Shown here one piece after another: positions 19,995-28,850 of a DNA stretch of 64,000 nucleotides. Location of the stretch: the NCBI RefSeq assembly GCF_004123675.1, contig NZ_CP035417.1, positions 2,905,501 through 2,969,500 on the forward strand, read 5' to 3'. Both the position numbers and the translations under genes were made by a program. The notes under the pieces are model-generated. The model was given only the letters and a program-made list of their open reading frames with translations. It did not search any database and was not told where the DNA came from. The first letter of the stretch is position 1; each line of letters starts with the position of its first letter. Source of the stretch: Leisingera sp. NJS204. GTDB taxonomy: Bacteria; Pseudomonadota; Alphaproteobacteria; Rhodobacterales; Rhodobacteraceae.

Positions 19995-20648
19995 TCAGTT
20001 GCTCAGCGCCGTCCGGTAACGTTCGTCCCGGTAGAACAGATGCACACCAATGCGCGTGGTGTTTGTAAAGGTGCGGCTCCAGCGCGGCCGGACCGCGGTG
20101 GTATGATAGTAGGTCGCACCGCCGGTCAGCTCTGACTTCAGCCCGTTCAGCGCGGCGCGTGCTACCTTGGCCACCCGCTGATACGCCTTCTTTTCGTTGA
20201 TCACTTCCTTGTGGCCATCGCAGGTGTAGGTGAACTGGCACTGGTACTTGCGCCCGGTTCCCTGCTTGATCACACCGCAAAGCGAATTCGGGAACTGCGC
20301 GCTCTTGACCCGGTTCAGGATCACTTCGGCGACTGCGAACTGGCCCTTTACGGTTTCGCCGCGGGCTTCGAAATACAGCGCTTCGGCCAGACAGGCGAAT
20401 TGCTCGCCGCCGGCAGCTTTCGGCTGGGCATCCAGCCAGGCCTTGCTGTATTCGATCTGCGGCCGTGCCTTGCGGCTCTTGAACGCGTTGTTGCGGATCC
20501 CGAAAAATCCGCTGAACTTCCGCGCAGGAACTGCACTCAAACTGGCCTGTTCACGCTCGATCAGCGTACCCAGACCGGTTTCGGCAGCAACACTCTTACC
20601 CATCGCGATGGTGGCAGCCATCACGGCAATCATAGTCAACAATTTCAT
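19995..20648 (-). CDS. SleB-like cell wall hydrolase (Hydrolase_2)
   Basis: A 217-residue exported protein. An N-terminal signal peptide (MKLLTMIAVMAATIAMGKSV then AAE) is followed by a linker and a Hydrolase_2/SleB catalytic domain: CLAEALYFEARGETVKGQFA with the catalytic glutamate, then AEVILNRVKS, and GATYYHTTAVRPRW. The family cleaves peptidoglycan (lytic transglycosylase type). Non-sporing alphaproteobacteria use such enzymes in wall remodelling. It stands alone with its own upstream AT-rich promoter. Confidence 0.93.
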   Translation of the reverse strand: MKLLTMIAVMAATIAMGKSVAAETGLGTLIEREQASLSAVPARKFSGFFGIRNNAFKSRKARPQIEYSKAWLDAQPKAAGGEQFACLAEALYFEARGETVKGQFAVAEVILNRVKSAQFPNSLCGVIKQGTGRKYQCQFTYTCDGHKEVINEKKAYQRVAKVARAALNGLKSELTGGATYYHTTAVRPRWSRTFTNTTRIGVHLFYRDERYRTALSN

Positions 20649-20819
20649 TCAGGGTTCCCCCGTCCTAGCAGCTTGTGCCCGGTTCCCCCGGCACATGCGG
20701 TCGCATCCCTTAAGGTAAAAGACCCGAAACGTCCAGCGTTCGGGCAGCAACCGCACTCACGAGGAACACAAGCCCACCGCCGGTGTTACATCGGCGGCTG
20801 CTGGATGGCCCAATTTTTC

Positions 20820-23396
20820 TTAATATTTTGTGTATGTTGGCGCTGTCTGCCCGGTTATTCCGGAAATTGCCAGCTGGGCTGCGGCCAAACGCGCAACCGG
20901 TACCCGGAACGGGGAACATGAAACGTAATCAAAGCCCGCGTCACGGCAAAAGGCAATCGATTCGGGGTTGCCGCCGTGCTCGCCGCAGATTGAAAGAGTG
21001 ATCTCCCCGTTTTCCGCCCGGCCGCGCTGAACGCCCAGTTTCAGCAGCTCTCCCACCCCGTCGGTGTCCAGCACATGGAACGGATCCTCGGGAAATACCC
21101 CCTGGTTCACGTAGTCCGACATGAACCGCCCGGCATCGTCGCGCGACAGCCCATAGGTCATCTGGGTGAGGTCATTGGTGCCAAAGCTGAGGAACGCGGT
21201 ATGCGGTGAAATCTCGCCCGCCCTGAGCGCCGCGCGCGGTGTTTCCACCATGACGCCCAGCCGGTAGGTAAAGTCCTCGCCGCGCTCTGCCTTGACCGCC
21301 GCGGCCACCGCATCGATGCGGGCCTTGACCAGCTCCACCTCGCGCTTGGCCGAGACCAGCGGGATCATGATCTCTGGCACCACAGGCTCGCCTTCTTCCG
21401 AGGCTTCCAATGTGGCTTCAAAAATCGCCCGCGCCTGCATGTCGTAGATTTCCGGCACCGTGACCCCCAGCCGCACACCGCGCAGGCCCAGCATAGGGTT
21501 GTATTCGCCCATTTCCTCAACCCGGCGGGTGACATCGCTGACCGGGATGCCCAACGCTTCGGACAATTCCCGCTGGCCGGATTTGGTGGCAGGCAGGAAT
21601 TCATGCAGCGGCGGGTCGAACAGGCGGATGCAGACCGGCATCCCCTCCATGATCCGGAACAGTTCTCGGAAGTCGTCACGCTGCATCGGCAGCAGCCGCT
21701 CCAGCACCGCAGCCCGCCCTGACGGTGTCTCGGCAAAAATCATCTCCCGCATCACCGTCAGGCGGCCGGGCTCAAAAAACATGTGTTCCGTGCGGCAGAG
21801 CCCGATGCCCTGCGCATTGAATTTCCGTGCGGTTTCAGCATCTTCCGGCGTATCAGCATTGGCGCGAATGCCAATATCGCGGGCATCGTCCGCCCAGGCC
21901 AGCAAGGTTTGCAGCGCCCCGTCCTGGGCCGCCTCCAGCATCGCCGGCTGGCCCGCCAGCACATGGCCGCTGCTGCCGTCGATCGTGATGATGTCACCAG
22001 CCCGGAACACCCGGCCATCCGCCGCCTCCAGCATCTTGCGCTTGCTGTGGAACTTCATGTTCAGGGCGCCGACAATACACGGCAGCCCCAGCCCGCGGCC
22101 GATCACCGCAGCGTGGCTGGTCATGCCGCCCTTTTCGGTCAGCACCCCGGCAGCGGCATGCATCCCCCGCACATCTTCAGGAGAGGTTTCCCGGCGCACC
22201 AGAATGCAGGGCTCCCCGCGGGACGCGCTGGCCTGCGCCCCGGCGGCGGTAAAGACCAGCTTGCCCGTGGCAGCCCCCGGACTGGCGGCGATGCCGCTGC
22301 CAATCACATCCCGTTCCGCATCCGGCGCCACCTGGCGGTGCAGCATCTCGTTCAGGATATGCGCATCCACCCGCAACAGCGCCTCTTCCTGCGGGATAAT
22401 GCCGTCTTCGGCCAGCGCCACAGCAATCCGCACCGCAGCCTGCGCCGAGCGCGCCACCCGCACCCCGTCCAGGATATGCACACGCCCGTTTTCAATGACA
22501 AACTCCAGCTGCATTTCCTCACGCAGCTTCTCACGCATCAGCGCGGCATGGGATTGAATGTCCGCAAAAGCCTCCGGCGCCAGCTCCTCCAGCGACAGTC
22601 CGCGCGTGTCCCTGGCCAGATACAGCGCCTTGGCCCCTGCCCCCAGCGCATCGCGCCCCTGGCTTTGGCTCAGGTAGCGTCCGGTCAGCCGCGGACTGCC
22701 GGTGGTCGAATTCACCAGCTGCAGCACGCCGGAGCCGCATTCGCCCTGGCCGACACCGGGGATCATTTCCTGCACCACCAGCCCCAGGCCTGCATCAGCA
22801 GGTGCGCCCTTGGCCTGGCGCAACAGCCGCGCCGAGGTGCCTTCCCAGGCACGCGCCATCGACCGCAGCACCGCCGCCAGTTGTTCGCCTGGATCCTGCG
22901 GGAAAGGCTCATCCGTTTCCGCCTCGTAAGCGTGCAGGATCTCGCTCAGCGCGTCCGGGCCGCCATCCTCGACATCGTCGAACACATCCGGGTCCAGCCG
23001 CGCCACATGCACTGCGTAAGATTGCACAAAGCGCAGGAACAAAGCCGCGGCGGCCTCCCGCCCCAGACTGTCGCAAAGGTCCACATAGCGCGCGTCGTTC
23101 ATGCCGATGTTCAGGATCGCGCCCGGTCCGCCCCAATCCGGATCCTCGGAAGACGGGCGCACGCACAGCAGCGCCTCCGGGTCGAATTCGCTCAGCACTG
23201 CTGTCAGGTCCGGCATTTGGCCTTCGGCAATGGAATGCACCGCGTCAAAAGACAGCGCCACTGTGCGCGGCACCGGCAGGTCCAGCCGCTCCAGCCGCTG
23301 CAGGCATTTCGCCCGCCCGCCATGGGTGGTGGCGGCAATCGGTGCGGTCGCGGTGATAAGGGAAGCCGGCGGGATCTGTTCGAAATCTTTCTGCAC
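20820..23396 (-). CDS. ppdK: Pyruvate, phosphate dikinase
   Basis: PpdK interconverts pyruvate, ATP and Pi with PEP, AMP and PPi. All three domains are present: N-terminal ATP-grasp (HGGRAKCLQRLERL, VRPSSEDPDWGGPGAILNIG), swivelling histidine domain (EKGGMTSHAAVIGRGLGLPC, phospho-His) and C-terminal PEP/pyruvate barrel (RTEHMFF, SFGTNDLTQMTYGLSRDD, CGEHGGNP with the catalytic Cys). I prefer the GTG at 23396, preceded by AAGGAGA, over the ATG at 23438. The resulting 858 residues are slightly short for the family. It lies downstream of glyS on the same strand, with a 177-base gap and an RE1 element between. Confidence 0.93.
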   Translation of the reverse strand: MQKDFEQIPPASLITATAPIAATTHGGRAKCLQRLERLDLPVPRTVALSFDAVHSIAEGQMPDLTAVLSEFDPEALLCVRPSSEDPDWGGPGAILNIGMNDARYVDLCDSLGREAAAALFLRFVQSYAVHVARLDPDVFDDVEDGGPDALSEILHAYEAETDEPFPQDPGEQLAAVLRSMARAWEGTSARLLRQAKGAPADAGLGLVVQEMIPGVGQGECGSGVLQLVNSTTGSPRLTGRYLSQSQGRDALGAGAKALYLARDTRGLSLEELAPEAFADIQSHAALMREKLREEMQLEFVIENGRVHILDGVRVARSAQAAVRIAVALAEDGIIPQEEALLRVDAHILNEMLHRQVAPDAERDVIGSGIAASPGAATGKLVFTAAGAQASASRGEPCILVRRETSPEDVRGMHAAAGVLTEKGGMTSHAAVIGRGLGLPCIVGALNMKFHSKRKMLEAADGRVFRAGDIITIDGSSGHVLAGQPAMLEAAQDGALQTLLAWADDARDIGIRANADTPEDAETARKFNAQGIGLCRTEHMFFEPGRLTVMREMIFAETPSGRAAVLERLLPMQRDDFRELFRIMEGMPVCIRLFDPPLHEFLPATKSGQRELSEALGIPVSDVTRRVEEMGEYNPMLGLRGVRLGVTVPEIYDMQARAIFEATLEASEEGEPVVPEIMIPLVSAKREVELVKARIDAVAAAVKAERGEDFTYRLGVMVETPRAALRAGEISPHTAFLSFGTNDLTQMTYGLSRDDAGRFMSDYVNQGVFPEDPFHVLDTDGVGELLKLGVQRGRAENGEITLSICGEHGGNPESIAFCRDAGFDYVSCSPFRVPVARLAAAQLAISGITGQTAPTYTKY

Positions 23397-23525
23397 TGCA
23401 GCACGTCTCCTTTGCAAGTCACCATAAGGACAAGACATGATCGCGCAAGGGGCTTGTAACCGCCCTCCGGCAACTGAGCGCGGTTCTGCAAAAGAAAACC
23501 GGCCTTCCCTTGCGGCAAGGCCGGC

Positions 23526-23558
23526 GCCTCCGGCGGGAGTATTTTTGGAAAGGTGAAA
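23526..23558. repeat. Dispersed intergenic element RE1, copy B
   Basis: GCCTCCGGCGGGAGTATTTT then TGGAAAGGTGAAA is the reverse complement of copies A (3471) and C (37771). It lies just past the glyS stop codon on the side read as A/T-run last on the + strand, so its stem and T-run face opposite to glyS. Confidence 0.75.
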
Positions 23559-23573
23559 GAGCGGGCGGCTCTC

Positions 23574-25856
23574 TCAGCCTTCGATCTTGGTGAGATCCGC
23601 CACCTGGCCGCAAACCTGGCGGATCTGGCTGAGGAGGTTCAGGCGGTTGCGGCGGACCACTTCGCTGTCCGCATTCACCTGCACTGCCTCAAAGAACGCA
23701 TCGATCGGCGCGCGCAGGGCGGCCATGCCCCGCATGGCTGCCGCGAAATCTTCGGCCTCGATGGCCGGAGAGATCGCCGCCCCGCCAGCCTCCAGCGCAT
23801 CAAACAGGGCTTTTTCCGCGTCATCCTCGGCAAATTTGCGGTCGGCGCCATAGGAGTATTCGACGCCGTCCTTTTCCTCCGCCTGGGACAGGATGTTGTT
23901 GGCGCGTTTGAAGCCCTGCAGGAGGTTGGTGCCGTCCTCGGTCTTCATGAAGTCTTCGAGTGCCCGGGCGCGTTTGACCAGCAGGGTCAGGTCATCGTTT
24001 CCGTCCATGGCGATGCAGGCGTCGATCACGTCGTGGCGGATGCCCTGATCACGCAGGAAGACCTTGAGGCGGTCGTGGAAGAAAGAGAGGAGGTCTTCTG
24101 CGTCACCCCAAGCCTTTTTTAGACCCGTGTCTTCAACGGCCTTTTCAAACATTCCCTTCGTTGCTTCCAACGCCTTTCGGATCACCCCAGAGTCCGTAGA
24201 TGGGTTACGCCGTTCAGAATCGATGGCTTTTGCCAGCGCTTCCACAGGCAATTCAAGCTCCCCAGCGATTTTCCCCAACCGAGCATCATGCTGTTTGCCC
24301 AGCAAAAAGTTTTGCTGCCGGCTCAGCCCCAGAAGAGCATCGACATAAATGGCGTCTAGACCAGCCCGCACATCATTCTCCAGCACCAGCCGGATCACCC
24401 CCAGCGCAGCGCGGCGCAACGCAAACGGGTCTTTCGACCCGGTAGGCTTTTCATCAATCGCCCAGAAGCCGGTCAGCGTGTCCAGCTTGTCGGCCAGCGC
24501 TACGGCCACGGAAACCGGCTCCGCCGGCACATCATCGCCCGGACCCAGCGGCGAGTAATGCGCTTCGCAGGCGTTTGCCACTTCCTGCGGCAGACCCGCG
24601 GCCTGGGCATAGTAGCGGCCCATCAGGCCCTGCAGTTCCGGGAACTCATAAACCATTTCAGAGCTGAGATCGGCCTTGGCCATCCGCGCGGCCTGCTCTG
24701 CCAGATCCGCATCGGCGCCAACCACCGGTGCGATTTCGCGGGCCAGCGCGGCGATGCGGTCAATCCGCGCCGCCTGGGTGCCCAGTTTGTTGTGAAAGGT
24801 CACATTGCCGAGGTTTTCGACCCAAGCGCTCATGCCAGCCTCGGACTTGGCGGTGCGCAGATCGTTCTCCCAGAAGAACTTGGCATCGGCCAGCCGCGCC
24901 GACAGCACCTTTTGGTTGCCCGCCAGAATGGTGGCGCCATTGTCCGCCGTCTCGCGGTTGGCAACGGTAATGAATTTCTCGATCCGCCCTGTCTTGGGGT
25001 TTTTGACCGAGAAGAACTTCTGGTGCTCCTTCATGGACGTCTGCAGCACTTCGGCCGGCAGCTCCAGGAATTCGGCGTCGATGGCGCCCATCAGCACCAC
25101 CGGGCATTCCACCAATCCGGCGACCTCGGCCAAAAGGCCCTTGTCTTCGACCACCTCCAGGCCGCTGGCAAAGGCCTGATTGGTGGCCTCCTGCCAGATC
25201 GCCTCGGCCCGTTCGCGGGGGTCCAGCACCACATGCCCGCGCTTCAGCTTGGCGGCATAGTCGTCAAAGCCGGTGACGGTGATCTGGTCCGGCGCCATGA
25301 AGCGGTGGCCGCGGGTGGTGTTGCCGGATTTAATACCGTCGATGTCCAGATCCACCACGGTCGCGCCTGCCTCATCCGACAAGATGCAGAGGATCGAATG
25401 CAAGGGGCGCACCCAGCGCAAAGTTCCGGCGCCCCAGCGCATGGACTTGGGCCAGGGGAAGGTGCGGATGGTGGCTTCCAGCACCTCGGCAATGATTTCT
25501 GCCGCCGCACGCCCCGGCTTTTCGATCAGGGCGAAATAGACCGCGCCCTTGGGGGTTTCGCGTTCTTCCAGCTGATCACGGGTCAGGCCTGCGCCGCGCA
25601 GGAAGCCCTCGATTGCCTTGTCCGGCGCGCCGACCTTGGGGCCTTTGCGTTCTTCGCGGATGGTGGGGCTTTCCGCCAGCAGGCCGTCGACGGCCAGTGT
25701 CAGACGGCGCGGTGTCGACAGCGCTGCGGCACCGGCATAGGTGAGACCCGCCTCGACCAAGCCATCGGTCACGCGTTTCTTCAGGTCCTCAGCCGCACGC
25801 GCCTGCATGCGGGCCGGGATTTCTTCGGAAAAGAGTTCAATCAGCAGATCGGGCAT
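23574..25856 (-). CDS. glyS: Glycine-tRNA ligase beta subunit
   Basis: The 760-residue beta chain of the bacterial alpha2-beta2 glycyl-tRNA synthetase, which binds tRNA. The start PDLLIELFSEEIPARMQ is diagnostic; MKEHQKFFSVKNPKTGRIEK and the C-terminal anticodon-binding region (ANNILSQAEEKDGVEYSYGA) are also typical. It works with glyQ, located 1.8 kb upstream on the same strand, but here a DUF6446 gene and a gltS gene stand between them. Only 9 bases separate it from gltS, so one operon is likely. Confidence 0.97.
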   Translation of the reverse strand: MPDLLIELFSEEIPARMQARAAEDLKKRVTDGLVEAGLTYAGAAALSTPRRLTLAVDGLLAESPTIREERKGPKVGAPDKAIEGFLRGAGLTRDQLEERETPKGAVYFALIEKPGRAAAEIIAEVLEATIRTFPWPKSMRWGAGTLRWVRPLHSILCILSDEAGATVVDLDIDGIKSGNTTRGHRFMAPDQITVTGFDDYAAKLKRGHVVLDPRERAEAIWQEATNQAFASGLEVVEDKGLLAEVAGLVECPVVLMGAIDAEFLELPAEVLQTSMKEHQKFFSVKNPKTGRIEKFITVANRETADNGATILAGNQKVLSARLADAKFFWENDLRTAKSEAGMSAWVENLGNVTFHNKLGTQAARIDRIAALAREIAPVVGADADLAEQAARMAKADLSSEMVYEFPELQGLMGRYYAQAAGLPQEVANACEAHYSPLGPGDDVPAEPVSVAVALADKLDTLTGFWAIDEKPTGSKDPFALRRAALGVIRLVLENDVRAGLDAIYVDALLGLSRQQNFLLGKQHDARLGKIAGELELPVEALAKAIDSERRNPSTDSGVIRKALEATKGMFEKAVEDTGLKKAWGDAEDLLSFFHDRLKVFLRDQGIRHDVIDACIAMDGNDDLTLLVKRARALEDFMKTEDGTNLLQGFKRANNILSQAEEKDGVEYSYGADRKFAEDDAEKALFDALEAGGAAISPAIEAEDFAAAMRGMAALRAPIDAFFEAVQVNADSEVVRRNRLNLLSQIRQVCGQVADLTKIEG

Positions 25857-25865
25857 CGGGGGTCC

Positions 25866-27074
25866 TCAGAAATTCACAATCGCCTGGATGACGATGGCAT
25901 TGGCGATATCAACAAAGAAGGCGGATACAAGGGGGAGCACAACAAAGGCAATAGGCGACGGCCCGTAGCGTTTGGTCACAGCGGTCATATTGGCGATGGC
26001 AGTGGGGGTGGCGCCCAGGGCAAAGCCGCCGAACCCGGCGGCCAGCACCGCAGCCCGGTAGCCGCGTCCCAGCAGCGGAAACAGAACAAACAGCACAAAG
26101 GCCACGGTGAACAGCGTCTGTGCCAGCATGATGACGGCAATGGCCAATCCCAGCCCCGCGATGGTCCACAGCTGCAGGGCCATCAGCGACAGGGCCAGAA
26201 AGGCGCCCAACGAGAACTCCGAGATCAAAGCAAGCGCCGGGGTGCGGGCGACAGGGTCCGCAGCGGGCGCCAGCAGGCTGCGCAGGTTCGCCAGCAGAAT
26301 GCCCGCGATCAGGCAGGGCACAAATAGCGGCAGCTTCACCCCCGCGGCGTCCAGGCTGATCGAGGCGGCATATCCCAGGATTATGGCAAGGTTCAGGTAC
26401 AGCATCACCCGCATCAGGTCGAGGTGGCCGACGCTTGCTGTCTCCGCCTCGTCATGCCCAAGGCCGACTGTCTGTTCCTCCTCCGGGCGCGCAGGCGTCA
26501 ACCCATGGCGGTTGATCAGGTGGCGGGCAACCGGCCCGCCTACCAGTGCTGCCAGCACCAGCCCAAGGGTGGCCACCGCCACGCCCAATTCGGCAGCCCC
26601 GTCCAGCCCTGCCGCGGCAGCCACATCGGGCGCCCAGGCAATGGCCGTTCCGTGCCCGCCGATGAGTGCGGCCGAGCCGAACAGAACGCCTGCCTGAACC
26701 GGATATCCGAATAGCACGGCCCCGGTCGCGCCGATCACGTTCTGGGCCAGAATGGCCAGCAGGGTCAGCACCAGCAGGATAACCAGCGGCCTGCCACCGG
26801 CGACCAGGTCGGAAAGCCGCGCGTTAAGGCCGATACCGGCAAAGAACAGCACCAGAAGGTAGTCGCGGCTTTGCATTTCGAACTCGATTTGCAGACCGGT
26901 CAGGCCGTAGACCAGCAGCACCGCAACCGAGGCCGCCAGCCCGCCAGTCACCGGCTCCGGGATGTTGAACCGGCGCAGCACCGCAACCTTGGCATTCAGG
27001 CGTGCGCCCAGCAGAAAGACCGCAAACCCCAGCGTTACCGAGATGAAGTCAGGTATGGTGATATGGGTTTCCAT
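25866..27074 (-). CDS. gltS: Sodium/glutamate symporter (GltS family)
   Basis: A 402-residue inner-membrane transporter with about ten to eleven helices. GltS carries out Na+-coupled glutamate uptake. Diagnostic motifs are GSAALIGGHGTAIAWAP in the first half and GFALGATPTAIANMTAVTK in the second, the re-entrant loops of the two inverted repeats. It lies between glyQ/DUF6446 and glyS with small gaps, an unusual place for a transporter. Glutamate specificity is by family only. Confidence 0.92.
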   Translation of the reverse strand: METHITIPDFISVTLGFAVFLLGARLNAKVAVLRRFNIPEPVTGGLAASVAVLLVYGLTGLQIEFEMQSRDYLLVLFFAGIGLNARLSDLVAGGRPLVILLVLTLLAILAQNVIGATGAVLFGYPVQAGVLFGSAALIGGHGTAIAWAPDVAAAAGLDGAAELGVAVATLGLVLAALVGGPVARHLINRHGLTPARPEEEQTVGLGHDEAETASVGHLDLMRVMLYLNLAIILGYAASISLDAAGVKLPLFVPCLIAGILLANLRSLLAPAADPVARTPALALISEFSLGAFLALSLMALQLWTIAGLGLAIAVIMLAQTLFTVAFVLFVLFPLLGRGYRAAVLAAGFGGFALGATPTAIANMTAVTKRYGPSPIAFVVLPLVSAFFVDIANAIVIQAIVNF

Positions 27075-27107
27075 GTCCCGCGCGGGATTTACCTCTGAAC
27101 GTTCCGG

Positions 27108-27635
27108 TTATTCGCCTGTTGCCGGCCGGGGCGGGCATTCCTCGCCCACCACAGTGCCGTCATAGGCTTTCTGGCCGCATTTGTTCAGCTCGTGCCAGAC
27201 ATAACCGCGGCCATCGTCAGTGACGGCAACAACCCGGTCGACGCCAAAGGAGATGTTCTTGACCGACAGAAAGGATTTGGCCGAGCCATCCGCCAGCCTG
27301 GCGCCGATGGCTGCGGCATCAAAACACTCAAACCAGCCCGGCGCGTTGCGCGGTTCCAGCTTGTCCGTCAGGGTGAAGATCTGCGCCAACTCGTCCGGCG
27401 AAACCCTGGTGGTGAAACAGGCGCGGTAGCGGATCGGCGAGCTGCCGGCGTCAATCGCCTCAAAATCCGAATAGGCCACGGGCTGCGGCTCACCGCCGTC
27501 CAGCGGCATCAGCATCACGTCGCGGCCCGGCTGCAGCTCGACGTTATCGTAGAACCCGTAGATCTGCAGGTAATACATCGCCCCGCCGGCAGCGAGCGCC
27601 GACAGGATCAGGACCAGAGCAAGAACTTTCCCCAT
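27108..27635 (-). CDS. DUF6446-type membrane-anchored protein
   Basis: A 175-residue protein with an N-terminal membrane anchor or signal (KVLALVLILSALAAGGAMYY) and a periplasmic remainder containing RACFTTRVSPDELAQIFTL, GWFECFDAAAIG and GYVWHELNKCGQ. Three conserved-looking cysteines (in ACF, ECF, KCG) plus one near the end (ECPP) could pair in the periplasm. I place it in the roseobacter-restricted DUF6446 family, function unknown. It lies 16 bases after glyQ and is probably cotranscribed. Confidence 0.8.
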   Translation of the reverse strand: MGKVLALVLILSALAAGGAMYYLQIYGFYDNVELQPGRDVMLMPLDGGEPQPVAYSDFEAIDAGSSPIRYRACFTTRVSPDELAQIFTLTDKLEPRNAPGWFECFDAAAIGARLADGSAKSFLSVKNISFGVDRVVAVTDDGRGYVWHELNKCGQKAYDGTVVGEECPPRPATGE

Positions 27636-27651
27636 ACCGTGCTATCCCTGC

Positions 27652-28593
27652 TCAGGCTGCGGCGCCGGCGGTATGCCCGCCAGCTTCGGTCAGCACAAAG
27701 GCATCGGCGCATTGCTTGGCCAGCGCCCGGACCCGGCCGATATAGGCCTGCCGTTCGGTAACCGAGATCACACCGCGCGCATCCAGCAGGTTGAAGATAT
27801 GCGAAGCCTTGATGCACTGGTCATAGGCGGGATGCGCCATGATGATGCGCTTGCCGGTCTTGGGGTCCATATGCTCCTGCGCCAGGATGGCGGCGCATTC
27901 GGCCTCGGCTTCCTCGAAATGGCGCAGCAGCACTTCGGTATTGGCCACGTCAAAGTTCCAGCGGGCGTATTCTTCTTCGGTCTGTTTGAACACATCGCCA
28001 TAGGTCAGCGGGATCAGCGCATCCGGATCGTTGTAGGGCATGTCCATCACGTGATCGACACCCAGCACATACATCGCCAGACGCTCCAGACCATAGGTCA
28101 GCTCGCCCGACACAGGATGGCAGTCATGGCCGCCGACCTGCTGGAAATAGGTGAACTGCGAAACTTCCATGCCGTCGCACCAGACTTCCCAGCCCAGTCC
28201 CCAGGCGCCCAGCGTCGGGCTTTCCCAGTCGTCCTCGACAAAGCGGATGTCATGCATCGCCATATCAACGCCGATGGCCTCAAGACTGCCCAGATACAGC
28301 TCTTGCAGGTTCGGCGGCGAGGGTTTGATCAGCACCTGGTACTGGTAATAATGCTGCAGCCGGTTCGGGTTTTCACCATAGCGCCCGTCGGTGGGGCGGC
28401 GCGAGGGCTGCACATAAGCAGCGGCCCAGGCTTTGGACCCCAACGAGCGCAGCGTGGTCGCCGGGTGGAAGGTGCCGGCGCCGACTTCCATGTCATAGGG
28501 CTGCATCACCGCGCAGCCTTTGGCGGCCCAGTAATTCTGAAGCCTCAGGATAATCTCTTGGAAGGAGCGCGGCGCGCCGTTGGTCTGGGTCAT
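27652..28593 (-). CDS. glyQ: Glycine-tRNA ligase alpha subunit
   Basis: The 313-residue catalytic alpha chain of glycyl-tRNA synthetase activates glycine with ATP. The class II motifs are visible: [55 protein letters not shown], and [10 protein letters not shown] chose the start MTQTNG at 28593, preceded by AAAGGG; the frame is open 33 bases further. The C-terminus after about residue 300 is a short variable tail. It is the first gene of the glyQ-DUF6446-gltS-glyS run. Confidence 0.97.
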   Translation of the reverse strand: MTQTNGAPRSFQEIILRLQNYWAAKGCAVMQPYDMEVGAGTFHPATTLRSLGSKAWAAAYVQPSRRPTDGRYGENPNRLQHYYQYQVLIKPSPPNLQELYLGSLEAIGVDMAMHDIRFVEDDWESPTLGAWGLGWEVWCDGMEVSQFTYFQQVGGHDCHPVSGELTYGLERLAMYVLGVDHVMDMPYNDPDALIPLTYGDVFKQTEEEYARWNFDVANTEVLLRHFEEAEAECAAILAQEHMDPKTGKRIIMAHPAYDQCIKASHIFNLLDARGVISVTERQAYIGRVRALAKQCADAFVLTEAGGHTAGAAA

Positions 28594-28850
28594 CTCGTAT
28601 CCCTTTTGGGGCAGCTGGGGCAGCAATTGCGGGGATCTTCCTATGCAAGGCGATGGGCAGGGTCAACGCCCTGCGGGGGCTTACACCGCAGCGGCTGCCC
28701 TGCGCTGTGCAGCGCATTGGCAACAAAAGTGCGGGAATGCGGCAACGGGGCGGGAATTCCCCCTGCGATGAGGAGTTCCCTTTGCCGTGCCAAAATGCTT
28801 AACCTCCGCGGCAAAGAATAAGAGACCTTCCGGGATACGAGGCCCTGACA

